Shown here: positions 25,891 through 37,259 of the stretch, in pieces | Numbering within the stretch: the first letter of the stretch is position 1 | How the letters are laid out: each line of letters begins with the position of its first letter | NCBI GenBank assembly: GCA_009792885.1 | Contig: WMCF01000018.1 | Coordinates: 2,742,031-2,806,030 of the forward strand | Length of the DNA: 64,000 nucleotides | Reading direction: 5' to 3' | Origin: Eremophila alpestris peregrina | Lineage: Eukaryota > Chordata > Aves > Passeriformes > Alaudidae | Program-made: the position numbers and the translations under genes | The notes under the pieces: model-generated | Database searches by the model: none | Told to the model about the DNA's origin: nothing | The model's input: only the letters and a program-made list of their open reading frames with translations

Positions 25891-28152
25891 ATTTCCACCA
25901 GCAATGCCTGTTTACATTTTCATTAAGTACCACTATCATATAAACCAATTCATCACTACCAAATGGTCTGATCAGGTCATTTCTCTTCAGCACCAAACCA
26001 CAAAACCAGAGATCATCTACACAAAGAAACTCGTGAAGCTTCTGCTGTATCTTTCCACCACTATGACAAGACTGTCAAAAAGGTCACTTGAATTTTGCAT
26101 ATTCCTAAGTACTTGTCCAAAAATTGCTAATTCTTTGGTGATATTTCTTAATTCATCTGGTATTGGCTCATGTGCAGGCAACAGCAATGATTTCAGATTT
26201 ATTTTAATATCAGTGAGGATTACAGCTCCATTCTGCTAGAAAGGCAGCAACTGATCAGGGCTTTCATACCCTCTGGGTTTCACAGAGGCTATACACTTCT
26301 TATCCACTCTTTTTAACAGTGAGTGAAACTGAAATCACTCACCTTTTTAGATTATTAGGAGCCATTTTAAATATCTGGTTTCTTCTCACCAGAAGGGCAC
26401 TTAAGAGATAATTTCATACAAGAATATTCTTAATTTGGGCTAGCTGTTCAGTGGCCAATTGTTCAGTAGTTAATCTGCTGAGCAAGCCAAAGTGTCTGAA
26501 TTCCCCTGGCTGAACCCTGCACTTCCCCTCCTGGTTTCTACAACTTCCAGATGTGGTCCTCCCTTTCACAGCTGCTGTAGTCTGCTGGCATTTATGCTGC
26601 ACAGCTTCTCCTGCAGGATGGCCATCCATGCACAAAACTGCCTTTCACACAAGATGTCATTTCTCTGGCTCCAGGAGAACAGAGCATGGACCTTCTGAGA
26701 ACAAGTGATGGAGCAGCTGGTGAGGCACAATGCTGTCAAAGGTTCTGGTTCTCAGTTTATGCTTAATTACTGAACCTTTCCACAGGGGACTTAACATCCT
26801 TGAAAATAGATTTTGACAGTTCAAATGAGACTCCAAAGTCTAAATTAGCCTTGTGAAAATATCTCCCCCTAAAGTAGCCACTTCAAGCACTTCCTTTAAC
26901 CTCTGATGCCAGAGGGTTAAAGACCTGTCCTGCAGTCCCAGTGTGCAGATCTCTGTCTGCACTCACTGTGACAGCCACGGGCTGCTGATCAGTGAGATTT
27001 CAGCCCCTCTCACAGCATGGTCACATGCTTACAGACATGTGCAGCAAGTGCCTGGGAAGAGGACATGGAGAAGGCTGGCAAAAAATTCAAACATGAACAT
27101 CACTGGCATCCTTTCTTCAGCAAAAAGCATCTCCAGTGTCAAGCAAGACTGTACAGTGAACTAGCAAGGCACCAACAGAACTGACTACACACATCCTCTG
27201 CAGCCAGCACAAGTGAGGGAGATTGCAGCAGAATATCAGCACAGTTCTCTGGCAGCTCTTGAGGGCTGGCAAAAACCACTTATACCCAAAGCAGTCTTTG
27301 TATTACTCAGTCCGTGTTACAATGCAGAACTAAGGAGTAGTTGTTTAATAAGGCCCAGCAGTAAATCAAATTTCAGCTAATGGCACCTCAGACTCCATAA
27401 CATCCCAAAACACAAGTTGCTTGTGAATGAACAGATGAGTGTAAGAGGAAAAAAAAAAAAGTAAATTTAGGAAAATCTCTAGCAAGGGAGTAGCCAATTA
27501 TTATTTAGAAATGAAAGAAACTAAATGCAAAACCAATTCATAGGTTTTCTGATGACTGAACTGACTTTAATAGCCCCATTGCAGACCCAAATTCTTATTA
27601 CTCCTTGAGTTTCACTTTTCTACATGGCACATTAAAAACCCATTTAAATATAACTACTGTTTCAACGAGCTAGTAAGAGAAAATACAGAATAGGTATTTT
27701 CACAATAATACACTACTGCCCAAAGATATTATAAAAATAAAAAAAAAAAAAACAATTAGCAAAATAGCAGCATCTGAGGGTCATTCTCTGCAGGATGTGA
27801 TGTGCAACCTGAGCATCCTCTCTACAGACTCAGACATCACCCAGCATTTTAAAAGGAGAAGAAGGGCAAGCACCGTTTCAATTTAGGATAAGCTGAAGCA
27901 CAAACAACGAACCTCTAATTTCAAGAAAATCATTACTTGTCCTAATTAATCACTTCAGCCATGAAACCAGAACTTTTCATAAAACTTCTCAAAGTGAAGT
28001 AGCTGGAAGGGAGCTAAACTATGAACTTTTCACAATAACTTTACTGCATTATAGCTTTTGGAAAAATAAGGGCATTTAAAGGGTCACATTCCACCATGGT
28101 ATTGATACTTTGTATTCGATTTTCAGTGGATCATACAAAAGTGTAAGCTCGA

Positions 28153-28445
28153 ACAGAATCGTAGAATAACCTGAACTGGAAGAGACCTCTGGAGATCAAC
28201 TAGTCCAAGCCCTTGTTCAGATCAGGGCCAGTGAGAGGAGGCTGCTCAGAGCTACATCCAGTTACATTTTTAATAACCTACAGTATGTACAGTCCACAAC
28301 CTTTCTCAGTTCTCTCCCAAAATTTGGCCTTCTTGGTCCTTTTCCCTACATAGAGTTGAAAGTTCCCTTGTTACAATGTGCCTGTAGTCCCTCACACTAC
28401 TCCTGTGCATGTCAGAGGAGAGCCCAGTTCTATCTCCACCATCCC
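28153..28445 (-). mobile_element. CR1 LINE 3' fragment (first of adjacent pair)
   Basis: CAGAATCGTAGAATAACCTG followed by GGAAGAGACCTCTGGAGATC and the phrase AGTCCAAGCCCTTGTTCAGA is typical of the reverse-complemented 3' end of an avian CR1 subfamily. AGGAGGCTGCTCAGAGCTAC and the later TTGTTACAATGTGCCTGTAG match expected CR1 order. It is truncated and eroded, and its inner boundary is uncertain. About 190 bases of unrecognised sequence separate it from the next CR1. The sense strand is minus. Confidence 0.75.
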
Positions 28446-28638
28446 TGACAGAGAGCAGTTACATCAAGATTTTTGTGCCTTAGGGACCCACACAGTCACA
28501 GAGCACCCCTAAAAGTCCCCCTGGCCCTGGGACAGCTTCCAGCCTGCTAATTCCCCCTGAGGGCTTCTGGCTGAGCCATCACTGTAATGGCTTCCTTGTA
28601 TTGAGAAGGCCAAAATATTCCAGAAGCAGAGAGAAATG

Positions 28639-29450
28639 ATCACAGAATCACAGAATTATTTGGGTTAAAAGGGACCTAAAATCATCCAGTTCCACTCCCC
28701 CGCCCCTGTCATGAGCAGGGGCACCCTCCACTAGAGCTCCATCCAACCAGGCCTTCAACACTCCCAGGGATGGAGCATTCACAACTTCTCTGGGCAACCT
28801 GTTTCAGTGCCTTGCCACCCTCAAAGTAAAGAATGTTTTCCTAATATGTAATCTAAACCTACTCTGAGTGTGAATCCATTCCCCCTTGCCCTGTAACTGC
28901 ATGTCCTTGTAAAAAATCTTACTCCCTCTTTCTTGTTGGGTTCCCTTCAGGTACTGGAAGGCTGCAATTAGGTCACTGTGAAGCCTTCTCTTCTCCAGGC
29001 TGAACAATCCCAATTCTCTCAGCCTTTGCTCATAGGAGAGGTGCTCCATCATCCCTCGAATCATCTTGGTGGTGTCACTCCAACAGATCAATGCCCCTCC
29101 TGTGCTGGACCCCAGAGATGGATCTCACCACAGCAGAGCAGAGGGGCAGAATCCCCTCCCTCACTGTGCTGCCCACAGGGCTTTGGATGCAGCCCAGGGC
29201 AGAGGTGTGTTTCTGGGCTGTGAGTGCACATTGCCAGCTCAGGTCCAGCCCAATCACTGCTGGCTACAGACTTGCTCACACAGCCCAGGGTGGAGCTGGT
29301 CACCTTTACCACAAGGGCACTGCTGACCCACACTCATTGGGTTCTCCACCAGGTGTGTCCCTACAGGAAGCAGCCTCCCAGCCCTTGCTGCTGAGAGGGG
29401 TTATTCCAGCCCACATGCAGGACCCTGCATTTACCTACGCTGAATGTAAT
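28639..29450 (-). mobile_element. CR1 LINE 3' fragment with ORF2 C-terminal remnant
   Basis: The tail ATCACAGAATCACAGAATT begins the reverse-complemented 3' end. It is followed by the CR1 landmarks GGGATGGAGCATTCACAACT, CTGGGCAACCTGTTTCAGTG and CTTCTCTTCTCCAGGCTGAA. On the minus strand, within 28804-29091, a frame includes LSYEQRLRELGLFSLEKRRL, the conserved C-terminal end of the CR1 ORF2 reverse transcriptase, and ends near RLHIRKTFFTLRV, also characteristic. The copy is about 0.8 kb and 5'-truncated, as most CR1 insertions are. It lacks the upstream RT core and endonuclease and is dead. It shares the transcriptional orientation of PARD3. Confidence 0.92.
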
Positions 29451-29865
29451 CCACCCCCTCAAAACCCCATAAAATAACCAGTGCTGGAAAACACATCACA
29501 GGCCTCAGTGAAAGTCATTCCCAAATCTGCTGACTGAGTAAGCACCCCTCACTTTCAAAGGTCAACATAACACACCAAGTTAAATCACAGCTGCAAGATC
29601 AAAACTCATCTATTGATTTGAAGGATACTTTAATTTTACAGGTAGTTTTAAAATCTTCTGCTTTCATGATTCTTTAAATCTAAGAAATTATTCTGAAGTA
29701 AATATACAGGCTTTCTATTAAAACATCGCTTTAGATTATTCATTTCCCATGACACTTAGATCTCAGAAATTCTAGAATCAATATTAAATTGCACTCTAAG
29801 CCTCTCCCAGTAGGAATTAAATACAGTTTTAGGTAGTATCCTGTAGGTTCCCATGCTATTAAAAA

Positions 29866-29937
29866 TATTTTAAAGATATTTAAAATTGTAAAATATTTAA
29901 AATATTAATTTCATATGCATATATTTAAAATATTTTT
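29866..29937. repeat. AT-rich tract with repeated AAATATTT palindromes
   Basis: Several overlapping TTTAAAATATTT and AAATATTT-type words occur within 70 bases, plus CATATGCATATAT. The palindromes could form hairpins or act as scaffold/matrix-attachment-type DNA, but nothing beyond base composition supports a role. Confidence 0.7.
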
Positions 29938-32483
29938 TCTCTCCTCCCCTTTATTGCTGAGCAACAGCCTAAAAGCAAGCATGACTGTGGCACCCTGGAA
30001 AAGTCTTGTGTGTATATTCTGTCTGAATTGCTCTTAACCTGACCTCTGTGGTGTAAATCAGGCTGAGACTTAGCCAAAGAAACAAGACAATAACTGAAAA
30101 GAGTTAAAATTATTACAAGGTCTATTAGCAGTAGCTGACACTGAGCTGCCTGCTTGGTTGGCTGCATTTGGTTCTCCATGACCTCACACCTTGACTTTTC
30201 CAGACACCACTTCTACATAGAACACCCTGTCTGAGAGCTGAACCTTCAGCCCACACGTACAGACTGACAGACAGACACAAGGACAGACAGAGCACACACA
30301 GATTATCCTGCAAAGCCCTTCTGATGTGCTCACCTGGCTAAACCTACTGCATGGACACAGCAAGTCCAACACCGGGGCTGGATCTTGGTGTTCATGAGCA
30401 GCTCACTTCCAAAGACATCCACACTGGTCAGCTCTTGTACACAGACTACCCAGAAATGCAGGAACACCCCCCATTTCACAAAGCTGACAGAACAGGCAGA
30501 AGGACAATCCAGCCAAGAGGTGAGCTTCCCTTCAGCAGAGCACGCTCACCTGGCCAGGAACAGGTCTAGAAGCTGCAGTTTGTTATTTTAAATCGTGCTT
30601 CTGAATGCTGATTCCTGCTGTTAACTGAAACCATGCTAAGGAACGCTCCACAAGCTCTTGCAAGTAGCCACTGATCCCAGTTCTCAGTGAACTGGTACCC
30701 AGAGCTAAGCTAAACCCTGCTGAAAGGGTGGGCATTGCCATCCCTGCACCCTGGGCTCATGGAGGATGGAGTCAGCCATGGGAGCCCATACACGAGAAAT
30801 GCTGCAGACACATCACAGAACTGGTTTGGTTAAGATTATGGGGTAAAGACATTCCCCAGCTTCCAACTAAAAGCAGAACTATGGTTAAGAGTGCAAGAAG
30901 AGAGAACATCATCCCAATTTCTTTTAAACAATTTTGTTTCATGCTTCTCAGCAAAAAATAAGATATTAAGAGAGAAGTTTGTTTCCCACAATTGTTACAA
31001 GCCCTCCATATGAAAGGTACAAAAATGCTTAAATCCATGCCTGTTTGGGCTATGACAACAGCTGGAGAAAATCTCTGCCTAAATAGGACAGTTTTTCTAT
31101 CAGGAGGTTTTTATCATAGTATTTTATATGGGTTGTTTCTTCCCCAACTCTTCCTTTGAAAGCATATATAATACCTTCCTGTACATGCATCCCTGTTATT
31201 TTCTTAAATCCTCAATTTATACAGGAAAGCCTTCTTCCAAAATCCTTTTGTAGCAACAGTGCTCTTGTTCACGGCTAAGGACACACTCTGCAAAATTACC
31301 ACAATATGTGATTTACCACGGTATCTCCTTAGCTCATTTTGAAAAGAAACTGGAAAAAATTATATCCATCCTGGCTTTAAAGTGATGCATGAACAAAACA
31401 TGGTTTCAGAGGAGAGAGTTCTGTGCTTGGGAAGTAATTGGGCCACATCTGAGCATGTGAATAAGCCAATTTCATCTCCTCCATTTTTGACTCCTCAGCA
31501 CAAATGAGTCCATGTGAACCACACTGAGCACAATGATGTCAGTATTACTGTCCAAACAATTTCACACTTTCAGAGCACACTGTGAAAGTCTGCCTTCTTA
31601 CAGGACAAGGCTCAAAAGGATACCCTGACTGTACTTCATGCAGCTGAGCTTGTGCTATGGGATGACTCTGCAGGTCTGCAGATTTCCAAGTCAAAAGCAC
31701 AGCCCATACAGGAGTTCAGTCTTTTATTTGCGCCACAGAGGTCAGCAGTTAAGCAGTGACGCGAGGCAGTAAGTAATCCAGACACTGGGTTATTAGAGGG
31801 GCTGGTGTCACAGAGCAAGATATATTGCTGAAATAAAAATGTATTAAATCTTAACAGTTGTCTCATCTGTCACTGGGAGCTGCAGTCATTGAGTAGCAAG
31901 AAAGAAATGGTTTCAGAAACCTCCAAAAAAAGACCAGGCTTTCCATTCCTCTGCTACAGGATCAAAACAGCAGTATTAAATTCTAAGATTTTCATTTCAG
32001 CTGAGGTACAAACAGGTAACTAGTTAGTTAAAGCACAGGATAATTTTTGCAAGCCTATTAAACTTCAAGAAAATAGACTTGGTAAAATACAGCTCTTCAT
32101 TTTATATGGTGTGTGCTGTTCAGTGTAATTTGCATGCAAAAGCCAGGAGAATGTGATTAAAAATACCCATCTAGAGACACAGATGAAAAACTTCAAACAT
32201 TTTCTGATTCCCTTCTGTTCCACTCATTATTTCAATACCTCACTACAACAAAGGAATAGATAACACTTGTCCTTGACACTAGCCTAAATTATCTTCAGTG
32301 TGCAATACAATACTGATGAAATTAGGCTTATTTTAAATAAACGTCAAGGTCTGTTCAAAAGGTAACACTGTGTGCATTTTGCCTTTTGTATAACACATCC
32401 CCTCCCCACCCCCCAAACTTTTCAGAGGGCTGAAAAACAATGAGATATGGTGCTTCTTTTTAACTAACTTCATTATCTAGATT

Positions 32484-32501
32484 AAAAAAAAAAAAAAAAA
32501 A
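32484..32501. repeat. Poly-A run (A18)
   Basis: An uninterrupted run of about 18 A residues. No retrogene or retroelement body was recognised on either side, so it is treated as simple sequence. Confidence 0.92.
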
Positions 32502-33507
32502 CAGAATAATTTAACTCTGACATTTAAGACAACAATAACAGTATTCTTCATTTTGTGTATAATAACCAGCACATTAGACAATAATTCTTGCCTCCTTTCT
32601 TTAAATATGGTGCTAAAATATCCTAAATGCAAATGACTGCTTGTTCCCTAGTGACTAACAGTTTTTATTATTTTAACATATAACAATAGTGAAAACACTG
32701 CAACTTCACTTACATTAGGGCTATCCTTACAAAATTAAGACTAAAAGGTAGCTTCCAACAGCACTGGGCTGACTGTAAATGACACATGCCAGGAGATCCA
32801 TGGAGGCTGTCCCATCCTGAGGCAATCCCCAGCCACAGGATGTTGACTCACCACAGTTATTATGTGAACCTGTGCCAAATACAGAGCTCTGCTCTCAAGC
32901 AAAACACACTCCTTAGATAACATTTGATCGTCCAGAAGAGGAGAGAATCTTCCTAAACACCTTTAGGTTTTCTACAGCTAATAAAATTACAGTGATCTCT
33001 GTATGTATTTCAAAAAACCTGGTTCAACCACATCCAGGTGGGTTTCCATCTACCACACACTGCTTTATTTCCCACAAAATACCAGGTTTAATGACTTAGG
33101 AGTACAGCCCCAGGCACATTCACTAAAACCTGGGCTCCCAATGCCAAAACCATTCTCAAAATTATCTAGAGCCACTTTTTCAACAATATTTTGGCAGATA
33201 AGATTGTGGAAGGGCATCCCATGTATTTTCTCTCCATAAAATTGCTAGAAATCAGATGCCCAGGTATTTTTGAAACTCTGTTTTTAAAAGCCACCTGGCA
33301 ACTTTTCAAATCTGTCTTCTTAAGTCCTTATGAACATGAACAGGGGAGGAAAAAAAAGCAGCAGGAAGAAATAAGAGAGTAAAAAGGGAGAACCTCAGAA
33401 GGAAACTAGCAGATTAATATCATCACATCCATTTTGAAAACACATTCGCTGATAATAAAGTGCTTTACATTCTTTGAAATGCAGGAATGACCTGATATAA
33501 CTATAAC

Positions 33508-33560
33508 AATAATTTTGTTATATATATAATAATTTTGTTATATATAATAAAAAATTTTGT
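33508..33560. repeat. 20-bp AT-rich tandem duplication
   Basis: AATAATTTTGTTATATATAT-type units with period 20 start at 33508 and 33528. A decayed third partial copy (AAAATTTTGT) ends near 33560. The unit contains TATATATA, which may promote slippage. Confidence 0.9.
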
Positions 33561-33639
33561 ATCAGTCTGTGATTCTTGACTACTTGTTGCAGAAGTCTCC
33601 TCCTTGCACTGCTCCTACTTGACACATGCAGTGGGATGC

Positions 33640-33664
33640 AGTGCATTATAAAGTGCATTATAAC
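33640..33664. repeat. 12-bp tandem duplication AGTGCATTATAA
   Basis: AGTGCATTATAA occurs twice back to back at about 33640-33663, just after a related GATGCAGTGC word. It is a small local duplication. Confidence 0.85.
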
Positions 33665-34647
33665 CAAAGAAACAGGAACATAAATAGAGACTTTTGACAG
33701 AATTATACTCCTAAATCATTTTGTGTGTTAGCTTGGAAGACTCCAGACTTATTTTCAGGACTAATTTTGAAAATTAATTCCCTAAATCACTGTGGAACTG
33801 GGACCAATGTAAATACATCACCTGAATGAATACCCAAAAAAAATTTGTTAAAAAAAAACAAACCCAAAAAAGTAATTACAATTGTATGCACAATCATTCC
33901 AAGATACCAAACTTGGGACCAGACTATCATTCTTATATTTTACCTTGACTCACCCCATATCCATAAAATGCATTTTTCAACACATAATAAAAGTGTAGTG
34001 CAGCCTAGGGAAGGAGACAGGCATTGCCAAAACCCATCAGCTTCAACTTGCGGACAAGGACTGCACTGAAAATCTCAAAACAGATCCCTTCCATTTTGTA
34101 GGTCCCATAATGTTTCCCCATCTCCTCAGGGCTCATCTAGCCTATGTTTCTCCTCTTTTTTCTCCTGGAAAAATTAAGGTTATAAAAGCAGCTGACACCA
34201 CATACTAGGCCAGCAGGCCTGTCCCTGGTTGAAGTGTCTGTATTCCATTGTGACTTCAAATATTGTTGTAAGGTTATTAAAATCATTCATGATTTTATCT
34301 GTGCCAAATGGATCATTACACTGTCAACACTCATCTTTATTATGCAAAAATATGCAGAACTTAACATCTTTTGTCGAGCTGGCAAAACAGTATATTCAGT
34401 AGTAACTCTGTTTTTCATTAGATTTTGCACAAGGTTAAAGACTGTGTGGAATCTGATTGCTAAAGTCTCCATTCAAACACATCACACAAAACAAGCTGTT
34501 TGACTCATGTAACAAAAGATTATTTATTTGTAACCTACAGACAAATAAATTCTTCTGATTAATGTATAGTTTCCTTTAATTTTCACAATTGTAAGTTAAA
34601 GGTTGCCATTTTTGTGGGGGGAGGAGGCAAGATCTTTTTCCTTTTCT

Positions 34648-34652
<5 letters not shown>

Positions 34653-34685
<33 letters not shown>
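34653..34685. repeat. (TG)n microsatellite
   Basis: About 16 uninterrupted TG dinucleotides follow a pyrimidine-rich lead-in (TTTTTCCTTTTCTCTTT). In the PARD3 transcript this becomes (CA)n RNA, a known hnRNP L-type binding sequence. The tract is likely polymorphic in length. Confidence 0.97.
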
Positions 34686-34686
<1 letters not shown>

Positions 34687-37219
34687 CTTCAGCGTGCACC
34701 TAACAATCCTGCTTGATAGAAATTGTCCACGAGCTCCAAGGCTACCTCCAGTCCTGCCTCCTACCTTCCACTGCTCTCTAAATGTCTTCCAGCAGAAACA
34801 GAAGTAAATTCAATCTGGTTACCTCTCAAGAAAGAATAATTTCTTGGGAAGCTCCAGCCATCTTGAAATAGCTTTTCTGACTGTCTCATTAAATCTTCGT
34901 TTAATTCTTCTTTCTTTGTATTTCTCCTGCCACATTTAATCTTTGCAATTACAGGAATTTTTAGAAAGCCTTTTTGGGGTGCAGTTTGTATTTTGGTGCC
35001 ACACAAAGCAGATACATTGCATAAGGCTAACACAGGTAGCTGGGTAAATTATGCTGTCAAAAGTGATTAACATTTAAAAGGACTAAACAGAGGAAGCAGA
35101 TAATAACTCCCAGATCTGCTTTTAATTAAAACATCTTAGCAATTATTATTAAAAGGCAAAGACTGAAAATGAGAGACAGCAGAGCTCCTGAAGATAATAG
35201 TTTTTATACTTCTCATTAGGGGTCACCTTTTCTCATGTGCAAGACCACTTTTAAATCACCTGCCTCACTGGAGACCATTCACTTATTAAAAGAACTTTCC
35301 CCACACTAAAACAAAAAAATACACATTTAAACATTTATGCATTCATTACTGGATTTCAAATGTCCTTGCTTCAGGATAATGTTGCCCCTCGCTGAAAACA
35401 AACCGTATTTAAGTCTCTGTGCCTAATTGTTGTATCCCAAATGAATTCTCTACTTTCCAAAATAATTACCAAACATTACATCACCTATGCTAAAACAGTA
35501 AAAGGGTATCACCATTGAACCCCAGAGTAGGTAAAATGAATAGCACATACCAGGAAAGTCTAACACATGTAGCCTTTGCACATAAATCAAACTGTGTTAC
35601 GCATTCTGACAGCTCCATCTAGCCACAGCTACACAAAAGTAACCTTATCCCAGGCACAATGAATTAATTTACATTCAGCACATACCAGCAATTGCAGAAA
35701 CTCTTGTGGTCAAAAGTGTCCTTTCCTGAACGACTGTATTGTTTAACAATTAGATTAACACTTTCATGATCGTATCTGTGCTTCAGGTTCCTTGGGTTTC
35801 AGAGAAAAACAGAATCAGAGAAGTCATGGTTTTAAAGGCCCCAAAATTAGAGCATCTGGATAATGTCAGGAACAGATGCTGAGATCAGAACTTGGCAGGA
35901 ATTCCTGAGATGGAAACCTCAAACGTCTCAGGGAGAACGCAAAGCAAAATGGGCTATAACGCAAAAATGCAAAGCATACAGAGTGTGAGAGAGGCAATGT
36001 GCAGGCCATGCACATCTGATGGAGCAGATGAGCAAGAAAAATAGCAGAACAGGCTGGCAGAAGTGGGGGGAAGAGGAGGGAAGCCTCCTCGTTGTGAAGC
36101 TCCAGCAGTACCAGAGTACAAACCAGCAGCTCATGGAGCAGCCCCTGGAAAAGGAGCTAACTACCACAGGTATCCTGCTCTGTGTGTCTATGTGTGTATG
36201 TGTATATTCAACATATTCAAATAATTCAAGGAAAGGAACTGTCATTTCCTGATATGTTCTTATTTTCTACAATGCCAAACGCTCTTGACCTGACTGGGGT
36301 TAAGATCAGGCAAAGCCCTTAAAAGTGATCCAATTTTCAAACACATAGAATGGCTGTAACTAATATCTTCCTCAGAAACAACCTAACTTTAGGCACACAT
36401 ATTTGAAAGCACTGGCTTGAGACTGTACGATGAACAATGCATCTCCTTATCATATCCATAATCATTATCAAATTTCTTATGAGAAGTGACAAATGGCTGG
36501 AAAAGAATTATTTTAGCATTTTGAGTTGTAGCCAATACAATTTACAGATCATGGATAAAGCATTTTGTCCTTAAGCTGATCTAAATTAAAATTTTAAATT
36601 ATATTAGTTTCCCAAGAGTACTTGACCTGTGCTAAGTCCCTTAAAAATCCAAGTGATAAATCCTCAAGTTTCAAATCTGTAATATTTCCATGTTACACTT
36701 AATACCAAAATAACTAATGCAGAAGAAAAGGCGATTAGTCCTGAGAGGTGGACTAGTGCAGCTGCCTAAAAATGCAAACAAATGTAAATCTGTCAGACCA
36801 CTGTGCTGGTACCACAACATGCAGAGGGATTTGCCCCAGCTAACATGTAAAGAGCTCAATCCTAACTGAAATTTTAAATTCCCTTAGAAATCACACAGGA
36901 AGAAAATGCAATTCCCACAAATGTTCCCTCAGCCTGGCCGTGAGCAAAGCAAAATCAAAAAGCAAAGAGCAGAGGGGCTGCACATCCCCCAGCCCACCCG
37001 CAAACACTGCCAGCCACAACTGTATTTCAAAACTAACCTCAGTAACAACAACAACAGCAACATCTTAGGATGCCATTATTACACTGAGCTCCAAAAATGG
37101 ACTCACTTCTTATGCCCACTAAATATCTACTTTGGATGTTCTGGTACAGATATTTCTGAGATGGGAAAAGCAAGCACCACCCAGACTATCTCCACCATTC
37201 TTTCACATTCGGACATCAT

Positions 37220-37259
37220 GAAGAGACAGGAGAAAAAGAGAAGAAAAAAAAAAAAAAAG
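37220..37259. repeat. Purine-rich / poly-A tract
   Basis: GAAGAGACAGGAGAAAAAGA leads into a run of about 15 A residues. It is near-homopurine simple sequence, and no coding content was recognised. Confidence 0.88.

Noticed and set aside
28804..29091. 95-codon minus frame ending a reverse-transcriptase-like segment
   Set aside because: It belongs to a 5'-truncated CR1 copy and cannot encode a functional protein.
35799..35870. AACAGAATCAGAGAAGTCAT, resembling a CR1 tail
   Set aside because: The following sequence does not continue with CR1 landmarks, so the match is too short to call.
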